Origin: JABMQB01 sp963678235
GTDB lineage: Bacteria > Bacteroidota > Bacteroidia > Bacteroidales > Prolixibacteraceae
Direction: 5' to 3'
NCBI GenBank assembly: GCA_963678235.1
Contig: OY782766.1
Span: forward strand, 3,286,001 to 3,350,000
Length of the DNA stretch: 64,000 nt
In this document: positions 33,386-40,712 of the stretch, piece after piece
Numbering within the stretch: position 1 is the stretch's first letter
Layout: the number at the start of each line of letters is the position of its first letter
Position numbers and translations under genes: made by a program
Notes under the pieces: model-generated
What the model was told of the DNA's origin: nothing
Seen by the model: the letters and a program-made list of their open reading frames with translations, nothing else
Database searches by the model: none

Positions 33386-33793
33386 TTAATTAAAATCTAT
33401 TTTAAACAGTTTTAAGGGACATGCCGTTACACAAAGCTCACAAACAACACATTTCGACTTGTCGAATTGTAATTTCCAATCTTTATCCATGACCAAAGCT
33501 CCGGCAAAACAAACAGCCGTACAATTTCCACAATCAATACATTTATCTGCCTCATGTGTAATACATTTATCCAGAGGATCGCATTTTACATTGTGCTTTT
33601 GCAGGTAGGAAATCCCTTTTTCAATATTTGCCGCTTTCCCGTGCAATTCGAGAAGTAAACTACCACGTTTCCCCGGATACACTTCGGCTTTTAAAATATT
33701 GATCCGGATGTCGTATTCCTTTACCAAATGATAACTCAACGGTTTATCCCCGCTTTGTGGGGGAAAATTTAAAACAAACCTTTTCTTAATCAT
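33386..33793 (-). CDS. NIL-domain 4Fe-4S ferredoxin of the homocysteine pathway
   Basis: This 135-residue protein joins a NIL domain (KRFVLNFPPQSGDKPLSYHL, residues ~4-80) to a two-cluster ferredoxin: CIDCGNCTAVC and CVVCELCVTACP, each in the CxxCxxCxxxC arrangement. It is the electron-delivery partner of DUF39 proteins in homocysteine formation. Its ATG lies within the last codons of the DUF39 gene (8-bp overlap), which indicates coupled translation and a complex of the products. Confidence 0.92.
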   Translation of the reverse strand: MIKKRFVLNFPPQSGDKPLSYHLVKEYDIRINILKAEVYPGKRGSLLLELHGKAANIEKGISYLQKHNVKCDPLDKCITHEADKCIDCGNCTAVCFAGALVMDKDWKLQFDKSKCVVCELCVTACPLKLFKIDFN

Positions 33794-34946
33794 CTTGACT
33801 CCTTTCTTTCAAACTATTCAACGAGCGGTTTTGAGGGAATAATTGCACAGGCTTTGAAACTTCAAAATTCCCTTCCATTAAGGCTTTTTTTAGTTCATCG
33901 GCAATTTTTCGGGCTTTCGACAAGCTGGCAACAGGTGCTGTTCGTACTTTTTTCCCATTTACTTTTATCTCGCCCGACTGCAATTGCTTATAAGATACCT
34001 GCCCAAGTTTTGGGGTTCCCGGTGATCCGTAATCCAAAACAGATGTTTCGATTTGTGCATTATTAATGGAAACCCTTTTTGCAATATCAGTATCTAAAAT
34101 TGGTATTGGTATGCCAATTCCAACAAAAAGGCTAACGCCATATTTTTCGTACGAAGCAGCCTGTATATATTCCGGCGACATTTGTTTCAAATCACCAATT
34201 ACTGCAATTGTAGCTGAATTGCTCACAGGCACACCATACTCATTCTTTGGTTTTGATGTATTAAACTGCGTTCCGGGCCAAACCACAAAACCTTGCGTGC
34301 CACCCAGGAAAATCCTGGTTCCAATACCAATTGTCCTAAATTCGGGATCGTTGAGTAAGGGGCTTAATTCACCAGATGTGGAGTAAGTTGCATTCCTTAA
34401 ATTAGGCAACAGGGTACCCATATAGGTATGGATCATTTTTTTAGTGGTGTTGACTGCAACGTTATAATTCTGATATGCATTTCTGGGATTAAAAAGGGTA
34501 AATTCGTTTATCGAATGAATATTAATCACCGTTTTTATGTGCTTCCTTGGGTAACAATCAGTGCCTTTTCCCCAGGCTTCCAATTCCACGTCTTTTCCTT
34601 GCAGTAGATCCTGGATGACGTGCGCGCCGCCATATTCCGGATTTTCAGGATCGCACGCTGTTGCTCCAATGTAGGTGTCAACAGCAGCAAGCCCTTCATA
34701 ACAAGGTACGCCATTTAACCTTATTTTTTCCATTCTTATTGGCGGATCGGCATGCCCAAAATTAATAATAGCCCCCGATGAACACATTGCCCCAAAAGTA
34801 GCAGTGGTTACCACATCTACCTTTTCAACAATTTCTTCGGGAGAAACTTCTAAGGCCAGTTTTGCAACTTCCTCGGCAGTAAGTACTACAGCACTGCCAT
34901 TTTTTAATTTCTCATTAATCTGTTCGTATGTTTTGATATGTTTCAT
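33786..34946 (-). CDS. Homocysteine biosynthesis protein (DUF39/HcyBio)
   Basis: This is the catalytic DUF39 (COG1900) protein that converts aspartate semialdehyde and sulfide to homocysteine in methanogens and some anaerobic bacteria. The 386-residue protein has the family hallmarks EEVDV-like N-terminus, TTATFGAMCSSGAIINFGHA with Cys55, GVPCYEGLAAVDTYIGATAC, GKGTDCYPRKHI with Cys131, IGTRIFLGGTQGFVVWPGTQ and VSNSATIAVIGDLKQM. The two cysteines fit those reported as important in the methanogen enzyme. It is the first gene of the operon with the NIL-ferredoxin, UPF0280 and metH, behind a SAM-I riboswitch. Confidence 0.92.
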   Translation of the reverse strand: MKHIKTYEQINEKLKNGSAVVLTAEEVAKLALEVSPEEIVEKVDVVTTATFGAMCSSGAIINFGHADPPIRMEKIRLNGVPCYEGLAAVDTYIGATACDPENPEYGGAHVIQDLLQGKDVELEAWGKGTDCYPRKHIKTVINIHSINEFTLFNPRNAYQNYNVAVNTTKKMIHTYMGTLLPNLRNATYSTSGELSPLLNDPEFRTIGIGTRIFLGGTQGFVVWPGTQFNTSKPKNEYGVPVSNSATIAVIGDLKQMSPEYIQAASYEKYGVSLFVGIGIPIPILDTDIAKRVSINNAQIETSVLDYGSPGTPKLGQVSYKQLQSGEIKVNGKKVRTAPVASLSKARKIADELKKALMEGNFEVSKPVQLFPQNRSLNSLKERSQDD

Positions 34947-34992
34947 TCTTTAATTTTTGAAATAAACGGAGTTATATTTAAATTTTCGGATG

Positions 34993-35026
34993 TAGCTGGG
35001 TAATAACAACGTTACAACACCAGCTA
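34993..35026 (-). promoter_or_regulatory. Hairpin downstream of the leader ORF in the HcyBio 5' region
   Basis: On the minus strand TAGCTGG (35026-35020) pairs with CCAGCTA (34999-34993), with a further GTAA/TTAC inside. The first three bases of the hairpin are the TAG stop codon of the leader ORF. No U-run follows, so it is not a simple terminator. Confidence 0.45.
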
Positions 35027-35113
35027 TCGCATACACATATTAGAGAAATATGCCTCGCTGAGGAAAAATAAGGTATTTTGCTTTTGAAAAGTTGAAATCT
35101 TCATTAAGTACAT
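35024..35113 (-). CDS. Candidate 29-residue leader peptide ending Met-Cys-Met-Arg
   Basis: Eight bases after the riboswitch an ATG opens a 29-codon frame on the minus strand beginning MYLMKISTFQKQ and ending AYFSNMCMR before TAG. Four of the residues are methionine, two of them next to the only cysteine at the very end, and the stop codon is the first triplet of the following hairpin. This is what a Met/Cys-sensing leader peptide would look like, in front of a homocysteine/methionine operon. It could be chance, because the frame is short and there is no ribosome-binding signal to test it. Confidence 0.35.
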   Translation of the reverse strand: MYLMKISTFQKQNTLFFLSEAYFSNMCMR

Positions 35114-35120
35114 TTTTATA

Positions 35121-35220
35121 TTATAATTCCGTAAACGGAAGGGTATTGGCACCTTAATCTTGTGCTGAGCAGGTTGCCAGAGGTTCTTTGAGCCCAATCT
35201 CTCCCCTCTTCTTTATAACC
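35121..35220 (-). promoter_or_regulatory. SAM-I (S-box) riboswitch
   Basis: On the minus strand the region has the SAM-I order: P1 strand TTATAAAG, the GAGGGGAGAGATTGGGCTC block, AAAGAACCTCTGGCAACC with the GGCAACC kink-turn/pseudoknot element, the AAGGTGCCAATACC J3/4 motif, a P4 hairpin TTCCGT/ACGGAA, and a closing TTATAA able to pair with the first strand. It binds S-adenosylmethionine and would lower expression of the downstream homocysteine-methionine operon when SAM is plentiful. No terminator follows directly, so control of translation or of a downstream structure is more likely. Confidence 0.88.
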
Positions 35221-35252
35221 AAAACTACCATAAAGAAATTTTGATGATGACG

Positions 35253-35283
35253 CAAAAGTAATTCCAATGTTGATAAAATCAAA
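35253..35283 (-). promoter_or_regulatory. Promoter of the SAM-controlled homocysteine/methionine operon
   Basis: On the minus strand TTTG (35283-35280), exactly 19 bp, and TACTTTTG (35260-35253) form a perfect Bacteroidota promoter. The predicted start near 35246 lies about 26 nt before the riboswitch. Confidence 0.8.
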
Positions 35284-35509
35284 AATAACTCTCCAAAATC
35301 AACTATTTGTGGAAAATATTTAAAACAATTACACATCCCATCACCCTTTTTGTAATAATTAGTGCTTTATTTATACTAAATCTCCAAACAAAGTATTTGA
35401 ATATCATATAAACAGAAACATTAATTATGCTGTTACATTACAAGTTCAATATCAAATATTATTTATGAAAACTGCAACAAATAATTTTAAAATTAACTCA
35501 CAAACAAAA

Positions 35510-38320
35510 ATGAAACGATTAATTATTCTTTTACTGGCAATTACTTTCATGCCATTTATGGCTATTTCCCAGAATATGATGGAAATGCCAGTTCCATTGG
35601 ATGAAACAGTACGAACCGGCAAACTGGAGAACGGTCTAACGTATTACATTAAACACAATGAAGAACCAAAGGAAAGGGCAAGTTTTTACATTATTCAGAA
35701 TGTTGGAGCCCTTTTGGAAGATGATAACCAAAATGGGCTTGCGCATTTTTTGGAACACATGGCATTTAACGGAACAGAGCATTTTGAAGGGAAAGGTATT
35801 ATTAATACCCTGGAAAAACATGGAGTAGCATTTGGTAGAAATATTAACGCTTATACTTCGTTTGGTGAAACCGTTTACAACATGAGCGATGTTCCTGTTT
35901 TGCATGAAGGATTGGTGGATACATGCTTGTTGGTTTTACACGACTGGTCAAATTATCTACTCTTGACAGATGAGGAAATTGATGCAGAAAGAGGCGTAAT
36001 CTCGGAAGAGTGGAGAACCCGCAGAAATGCCGGATTTAGAATGAGGGCGACTTATTTCCCTGTTTTATTTAAAGGATCAAAATATGCCGAACGCGATGTA
36101 ATTGGCGACCTTGACATCATTAAAAATTTCGAATACGAAACTTTACGTAAGTTTTACCACGACTGGTATCGCAGCGACTTACAGGCAATTGCAGTTGTTG
36201 GTGATATTGATGTGGACGAAGTTGAAGGAAAAGTGAAAGAACTTTTCGCAAAAATCCCTGCTGTTGAAGATGCCCAAGAGCGTCCTGAGTTCAAAATTCC
36301 GGAACACGAAGAAACACTTTTTGTGGTTGCTACCGATAAAGAAGCACCTCAATCTTCTATTTCTATCTATATTAAGCATGAGGGAACAAAGGCAGAAGAT
36401 AAAAACCTTGGTTATTTAAGAGAGCAGTATATCCATAATTTATTCAATACCATGGTTAGGGAACGAATTAGTGAGCTTCTTCAAAAAGGTACACCACCTT
36501 TTGTTGTTGGAGGAATTAGCTTTAGCGGTTTCATTGGTGGCTACGATGCACTGTCTATTTCGGCAACCGCAAATCCAAACCAGGAAGATGTAGCCTTAAA
36601 AGCAATTTATACCGAAGCGCAACGAATTGTTCAGCATGGTTTCCATGCATCGGAACTTGGAAGGGCAAAAACCAACTTGCTTACTTCCATGGAAAGCGCT
36701 TACAAGCAACGGGATAAAATTAGTAACGACAGGTATGTTAGCGGATTCCAACAACATTACCTAAGTGGTGAACCATATACCTCTGCCGAATTTGATTGGC
36801 AGTTTGGGCAAAAAATATTGGAGACCATTGAGGTAGAAGAAATAAATGCCAAGGTTAAAGACTGGATTGTTCCTGCCAACAGGGTAATAATTGTTATGGG
36901 GCCCGAAGGTGATGATGTAATACACTTGACGGAAGATGAAGCACTTTCCATTATCTCGGAAGTTGAAAATTCTACTATCGATCCGTATGAAGACAGTGCA
37001 GAAGTTACCTCTTTAATAAGTGAGGAACTAACCGGATCAAAAGTAATCTCTGAAAAGAAATTGGAAAACCTTGGGGCAGTAGAATGGAAGCTTGCAAACA
37101 ACGCGAAGGTAATTTATCGCCACGCCGATTACGAAAAAGATAATGTAACCATCAGGGCAATTAGCCCCGGAGGGTCATCAATTTTTGAAGCAGACGCCAT
37201 GCCTTCTGCAATGATGTTACCGCAGTTTATAGGTGCTTTTGGAGTTGGTGAATTTGATGCTGTTACCTTAAAAAAGGTACTTACAGGTAAAAAAGCCGGT
37301 GTGAACGTTGCTCTTGGCAATTTAAACGAATCGGTTGTTGGAAGTAGTACACCAAAGGATTTTGAAACCATGATGCAGTTGCTATACCTTCAATTTGAGC
37401 AACCCAGGTTCGATGATGAAGCATACGGGGCATTACAAAGCCGATATGTGGCCTACCTTGCAAACATGGCCAATAACCCACAAAAAATAATGGGAGACTC
37501 TCTTTCATTAATCTTAACCGATTATAACGAGCGCACGAAACTGGTCACTCCCGAATTATTTGATGATATTTCGGTCGAAAAAATTGAAAAACTTTATAAA
37601 GACCGTTTCCAGGATGCAGGGGACTTCATTTTCATAATTGTGGGCAATGTTGAAGAAGAAGTGGCTAAAACAATGGCTGAAAAATATATTGGCTCATTAA
37701 CCGACAACCCAAGGGAAGAGACCTGGATTGACCGAAAAGTAAGCGGTCCAAAGGGAAAAACAGTAAAGGAAATAGAAATCCCCTTAGAAACAAAAAAGGC
37801 AAATGTGGTTATCAATATCAATAAAGAAATGCCTTATTCGCCAGCTGAGAACCTAAAACTTTCAGTATTACAAGCAATATTAAGGTTGCGATATACAGAG
37901 GAAATCCGCGAAAAAGAAGGTGGAACATATGGGGTTCGGGTTTCTTCAAGTTCATCGCATTATCCGGTTGCCGAAAAAACATTACAAATGCAATTTGATA
38001 CAGATCCTGAAAAAGCAAACCACCTGAAAAACCTATTGATCGTGGAAATAGATAAAATTATTGAAAACGGGCCAACAGAAGAAGATCTGGATAAGGTTGT
38101 TAAAAATATGCTAAAAGAACGGGAACAAGCCAAAGAGCATAATAACTATTGGATGGGCACATTAAGTACTTATTTATTGCACGGTTACAATCGGGATGCT
38201 GAAGAAAACTTTGCTTCAGTTTTGAATTCCATGAGTACTGCTGATGTCCAAAAATTTACTTCTGAATTAATGACAGGAAATAACCTGGTAGATATTATTT
38301 TTAAACCAAAGCCGGAATAA
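35510..38320 (+). CDS. M16 family zinc metallopeptidase, exported
   Basis: The 936-residue protein starts with a signal peptide (MKRLIILLLAITFMPFMAIS); the fifteen codons upstream in the same frame are not needed. The first of two M16 halves holds the inverted zinc motif HFLEHMAFNGTEHFEGKGI (His79-x-x-Glu-His83) and the helper glutamate region AYTSFGETVYNMS; later blocks include REQYIHNLFNTMVRERISEL and, in the inactive C-terminal half, REKEGGTYGVRVSSSSSHYP. Proteins of this size in Bacteroidota are periplasmic or outer-membrane-associated pitrilysin-like peptidases that degrade peptides. It stands alone and ends in a strong terminator. Confidence 0.95.
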   Translation: MKRLIILLLAITFMPFMAISQNMMEMPVPLDETVRTGKLENGLTYYIKHNEEPKERASFYIIQNVGALLEDDNQNGLAHFLEHMAFNGTEHFEGKGIINTLEKHGVAFGRNINAYTSFGETVYNMSDVPVLHEGLVDTCLLVLHDWSNYLLLTDEEIDAERGVISEEWRTRRNAGFRMRATYFPVLFKGSKYAERDVIGDLDIIKNFEYETLRKFYHDWYRSDLQAIAVVGDIDVDEVEGKVKELFAKIPAVEDAQERPEFKIPEHEETLFVVATDKEAPQSSISIYIKHEGTKAEDKNLGYLREQYIHNLFNTMVRERISELLQKGTPPFVVGGISFSGFIGGYDALSISATANPNQEDVALKAIYTEAQRIVQHGFHASELGRAKTNLLTSMESAYKQRDKISNDRYVSGFQQHYLSGEPYTSAEFDWQFGQKILETIEVEEINAKVKDWIVPANRVIIVMGPEGDDVIHLTEDEALSIISEVENSTIDPYEDSAEVTSLISEELTGSKVISEKKLENLGAVEWKLANNAKVIYRHADYEKDNVTIRAISPGGSSIFEADAMPSAMMLPQFIGAFGVGEFDAVTLKKVLTGKKAGVNVALGNLNESVVGSSTPKDFETMMQLLYLQFEQPRFDDEAYGALQSRYVAYLANMANNPQKIMGDSLSLILTDYNERTKLVTPELFDDISVEKIEKLYKDRFQDAGDFIFIIVGNVEEEVAKTMAEKYIGSLTDNPREETWIDRKVSGPKGKTVKEIEIPLETKKANVVININKEMPYSPAENLKLSVLQAILRLRYTEEIREKEGGTYGVRVSSSSSHYPVAEKTLQMQFDTDPEKANHLKNLLIVEIDKIIENGPTEEDLDKVVKNMLKEREQAKEHNNYWMGTLSTYLLHGYNRDAEENFASVLNSMSTADVQKFTSELMTGNNLVDIIFKPKPE

Positions 38321-38330
38321 GAGTATAATC

Positions 38331-38364
38331 AATAAATGCAGAGCCTGGGTTCTGCATTTATTTT
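38331..38364 (+). terminator. Terminator of the M16 peptidase gene
   Basis: AATAAATGCAGA (38331-38342) and TCTGCATTTATT (38351-38362) are perfect 12-bp arms with an 8-base loop, followed by TTTATATT. Confidence 0.85.
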
Positions 38365-38498
38365 TATATTATTTTTCAAATTATCAACGGTTTTCAAAAC
38401 TTTTCCTTGTGTAATTTAGCTTAATGTTGTAAACTTGCACTCCGAAAATAAATTATTCGAGAAATCGTTTAGTCCTATTCAAAGGGAAAACACATTTC

Positions 38499-38572
38499 GG
38501 GCCTATAGCTCAGTTGGTTAGAGCACCTGACTCATAATCAGGGGGTCCCTGGTTCAAGCCCAGGTGGGCCCA
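38499..38572 (+). tRNA. tRNA with CAU anticodon (Met or Ile2)
   Basis: A complete 74-nt cloverleaf: acceptor GGGCCTA/TGGGCCC with discriminator A, D-arm AGCTCAGTTGGTTAGAGC, anticodon stem CCTGA/TCAGG with loop CTCATAA (anticodon CAT at 38533-38535), and T-arm CCTGG TTCAAGC CCAGG. No CCA is encoded. CAU can be elongator methionine or the lysidine-modified isoleucine tRNA; sequence alone does not decide between them. A GIY-YIG repeat array starts inside its 3' end, and the array's first copy supplies the last bases of the tRNA. Confidence 0.95.
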
Positions 38573-38583
38573 CTTAAACAGAG

Positions 38584-38609
38584 GGGAAGACAAAAATCTT
38601 CCCTTTTTT
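38584..38609 (+). terminator. Terminator behind the tRNA, repeated in every unit
   Basis: GGGAAGA (38584-38590) and TCTTCCC (38597-38603) with a six-base loop are followed by six Ts. Identical copies stand at 38970-38995 and 39356-39381. They separate tRNA transcription from the GIY-YIG genes. Confidence 0.9.
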
Positions 38610-38620
38610 ATTTTACCCCT

Positions 38621-38911
38621 ATGAAAGCATATACATACATTTTATTCAGTGAAATACTTGACAGGTATTACTTTGGCTCCACCCAATTAAACCCTGAAGA
38701 CAGGTTAAAACAACACCTCGCTAAATCTTATGGAAATGCAAAGTTCACGGCTAAAACAAACGATTGGAAATTACGCTTTGTTATTGAATGCCCAACTATT
38801 GACGTGGCAAGAAAAATTGAAACATACCTTAAGAAAATGAAAAACCGTAAGTATCTGGAATGGCTTTTTGATAATCCTGAAGCAATTGACAATATAAAAG
38901 CAAAATTTTAA
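38621..38911 (+). CDS. GIY-YIG nuclease family protein, copy 1
   Basis: The 96-residue single-domain protein starts MKAYTYILFSEILDRYYFGS, with the YIL and YFG halves of the GIY-YIG motif, then the catalytic-type arginine in NPEDRLKQHL and the metal-binding glutamate in ARKIETYLKKMKNRKYLEWL. This is the small YhbQ/UPF0213-like group often found next to tRNA genes in Bacteroidota. The ATG at 38621 is chosen; the open frame further upstream is only translated tRNA and terminator. It lies just after the tRNA terminator, so it needs its own or read-through transcription. Possible role: nuclease of the repeat unit itself. Confidence 0.88.
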   Translation: MKAYTYILFSEILDRYYFGSTQLNPEDRLKQHLAKSYGNAKFTAKTNDWKLRFVIECPTIDVARKIETYLKKMKNRKYLEWLFDNPEAIDNIKAKF

Positions 38912-39006
38912 ACAAGAAGTCCTGGTTCACCCCGATCAAATCGGGGCAGGTGGGCCCACTTAAACAGAGGGGAAGACAAAAATCTTCCCTTTTTTATTTT
39001 ACCCCT

Positions 39007-39297
39007 ATGAAAGCATATACATACATTTTATTCAGTGAAATACTTGACAGGTATTACTTTGGCTCCACCCAATTAAACCCTGAAGACAGGTTAAAACAAC
39101 ACCTCGCTAAATCTTATGGAAATGCAAAGTTCACGGCTAAAACAAACGATTGGAAATTACGCTTTGTTATTGAATGCCCAACTATTGACGTGGCAAGAAA
39201 AATTGAAACATACCTTAAGAAAATGAAAAACCGTAAGTATCTGGAATGGCTTTTTGATAATCCTGAAGCAATTGACAATATAAAAGCAAAATTTTAA
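39007..39297 (+). CDS. GIY-YIG nuclease family protein, copy 2
   Basis: This 96-residue copy appears identical to the gene at 38621, including its terminator-containing upstream part and the hairpin junction behind it. The absence of differences points to a recent duplication or gene conversion. Catalytic motifs are intact. Confidence 0.88.
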   Translation: MKAYTYILFSEILDRYYFGSTQLNPEDRLKQHLAKSYGNAKFTAKTNDWKLRFVIECPTIDVARKIETYLKKMKNRKYLEWLFDNPEAIDNIKAKF

Positions 39298-39392
39298 ACA
39301 AGAAGTCCTGGTTCACCCCGATCAAATCGGGGCAGGTGGGCCCACTTAAACAGAGGGGAAGACAAAAATCTTCCCTTTTTTATTTTACCCCT

Positions 39393-39600
39393 ATGAAAGC
39401 ATATACATACATTTTATTCAGTGAAATACTTGACAGGTATTACTTTGGCTCCACCCAATTAAACCCTGAAGACAGGTTAAAACAACACCTCGCTAAATCT
39501 TATGGAAATGCAAAATTCACGGTAAAAGCTAACGATTGGTAAATACACTTTGTTATTGAATGCCAATCTATTGAAGTGTCAATAAAAATTGAAACCTACC
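39393..39600 (+). pseudogene. GIY-YIG gene, decayed third copy
   Basis: The copy matches the other two through AKSYGNAKFT, then reads VKANDW followed by a TAA where the intact copies have a lysine codon. Beyond the stop, homology continues in decayed form (FVIEC, then IETY-like) to about 39600. Only 50 codons remain. Its end is overlapped antisense by the last codons of the phosphoesterase gene. Confidence 0.85.
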
Positions 39601-40703
39601 CTAGGTTTAATGGTAAACAAGGCAATTTCGCTTTTTGTTCCTAAACGCATTGGCGGGCCAAAAGTTCCGGTGCCTTCCGAAACATAGATTTTAGTTCCCA
39701 AATAGTTATGAAGCCCTTTGTTGTATGCAAAAAGTAGGCGGGCAATGTAATTTATGGGGAACAATTGCCCCCCGTGTGTATGCCCGGCGAGGTACAAATC
39801 AACGCCATGTTTATGGGCATATTTAATTCCATCCGGGCTGTGATGCAATAGTATTGCTGGTTTTGCTTGATCGATTGGCAGCATTTCCAGGGTACTTTGA
39901 ATGGTAGAATGATTTCCTGCTGCGTGCACATCAAAAGTTTCATTGTCGGCACGCATGTGGTTTAAACCAATAACCTGTATCCCTTTTACATCGGCAATTT
40001 CGTTTTCTAATATATGGATATTCAAATCACGTAAATGCTTTCTTACGATTCTTATTCCCGAATACCGGTCGTGGTTTCCTTCCACAAAATATACCGGGGC
40101 TTTAAGTTCAGTAAGGGGCATTAATGTTTTTTTGTTTAGCTTTATCTTCCCATCAAACAAGTCGCCTGTAATAAAAACCACATCCACATTGTGCCGATTG
40201 GTTTTATCCACAATTTTCTGTAAAAATCTTTTCCCACGGAAATGCCCTATATGTATATCTGAAAGATGAATTGCCCGCACTTCGTTTTTTAATCCATCAA
40301 TGGCGATTTCGTGTTGTGTTAGTCTTGGATTCCAGGCGTTTAATGCTCCGCCAAGGCTTACTAAAACGGTTAGGATCAAAATTGAAAATCCATAAGTTTT
40401 TGGAGGGAAATTGGTAAATATCCGGACAATGTCAAACAATAGGGTGCTGATGAGCAAATACAACAAAACACCCATTGTTATGGCTGATATTTTATAAATC
40501 AGGCTTCCCAACAAGTTGGTGGAATTTGACAAAGGCATCACGCCAAAAAACACTAGCAATGATAAAGGAATAAAAAGTGCATAAAACATTTTTGTTTGCT
40601 CGATGCTGAAAAACCAGTTAAAGCGTTTAACTAAATAAATGTTCGCCCCAATAAAAATCCCAACCAGAAGGGATAAAAATAATAATGCCATTAGCTGCCT
40701 CAT
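39579..40703 (-). CDS. Membrane-anchored metallophosphoesterase
   Basis: The 374-residue protein has four to five N-terminal transmembrane helices (to about residue 125) and a calcineurin-like domain with all metal motifs: AIHLSDIHIGHFRGKRF (DxH), VVFITGDLFDGK (GDxxD), YFVEGNHDRYSG (GNHD), ILLHHSPDG and LYLAGHTHGGQLFPINYIAR (GHTHxGQ). It resembles the YkuE/YaeI group, possibly acting on lipid or nucleotide phosphoesters at the membrane. Its last six codons (VGFNFY) are antisense to the decayed GIY-YIG copy, so the native C-terminus was probably replaced when the repeat array arrived. It follows the SDR gene by 9 bp. Confidence 0.92.
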   Translation of the reverse strand: MRQLMALLFLSLLVGIFIGANIYLVKRFNWFFSIEQTKMFYALFIPLSLLVFFGVMPLSNSTNLLGSLIYKISAITMGVLLYLLISTLLFDIVRIFTNFPPKTYGFSILILTVLVSLGGALNAWNPRLTQHEIAIDGLKNEVRAIHLSDIHIGHFRGKRFLQKIVDKTNRHNVDVVFITGDLFDGKIKLNKKTLMPLTELKAPVYFVEGNHDRYSGIRIVRKHLRDLNIHILENEIADVKGIQVIGLNHMRADNETFDVHAAGNHSTIQSTLEMLPIDQAKPAILLHHSPDGIKYAHKHGVDLYLAGHTHGGQLFPINYIARLLFAYNKGLHNYLGTKIYVSEGTGTFGPPMRLGTKSEIALFTIKPRVGFNFY

Positions 40704-40712
40704 ATTGTTTTC

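Larger units (their letters stand above)
38561..39600 (+). repeat. Tandem array of a 386-bp tRNA-tail/GIY-YIG unit
   Basis: Units begin at 38561, 38947 and 39333, exactly 386 bp apart. Each begins with CAGGTGGGCCCACTTAAACA, the 3' end of the CAU tRNA, then a terminator, then a GIY-YIG gene, and ends with GTCCTGGTTCA plus a hairpin CCCCGAT-CAA-ATCGGGG in place of the tRNA T-loop. Units 1 and 2 look identical; unit 3 is identical for its first ~170 bp, then drifts and decays until about 39600. Copies of the tRNA tail at each junction suggest duplication through the tRNA end. Confidence 0.93.

Noticed and set aside
33749..33776. CCCC/GGGG palindrome in the NIL-ferredoxin gene as another DUF559-element end
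   Set aside because: It is a short coding coincidence (FPPQSGDK is normal for the family) without the second end or a nuclease segment.
35154..35336. A 60-codon minus-strand frame in the region before the homocysteine operon
   Set aside because: It overlaps the SAM-I riboswitch and promoter, and its product has no recognisable features.
35465..35509. An earlier ATG for the M16 peptidase
   Set aside because: It would bury the signal peptide, which starts exactly at the ATG at 35510.
38564..38620. An open frame extending the GIY-YIG proteins upstream (starting MGPLKQRG)
   Set aside because: These codons are the 3' end of the tRNA and its terminator; the ATG at 38621 begins the conserved domain.
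38561..39600. CRISPR-like or satellite interpretation of the tandem repeat
   Set aside because: The units are 386 bp, contain a coding gene, and have no short direct repeats with unique spacers.
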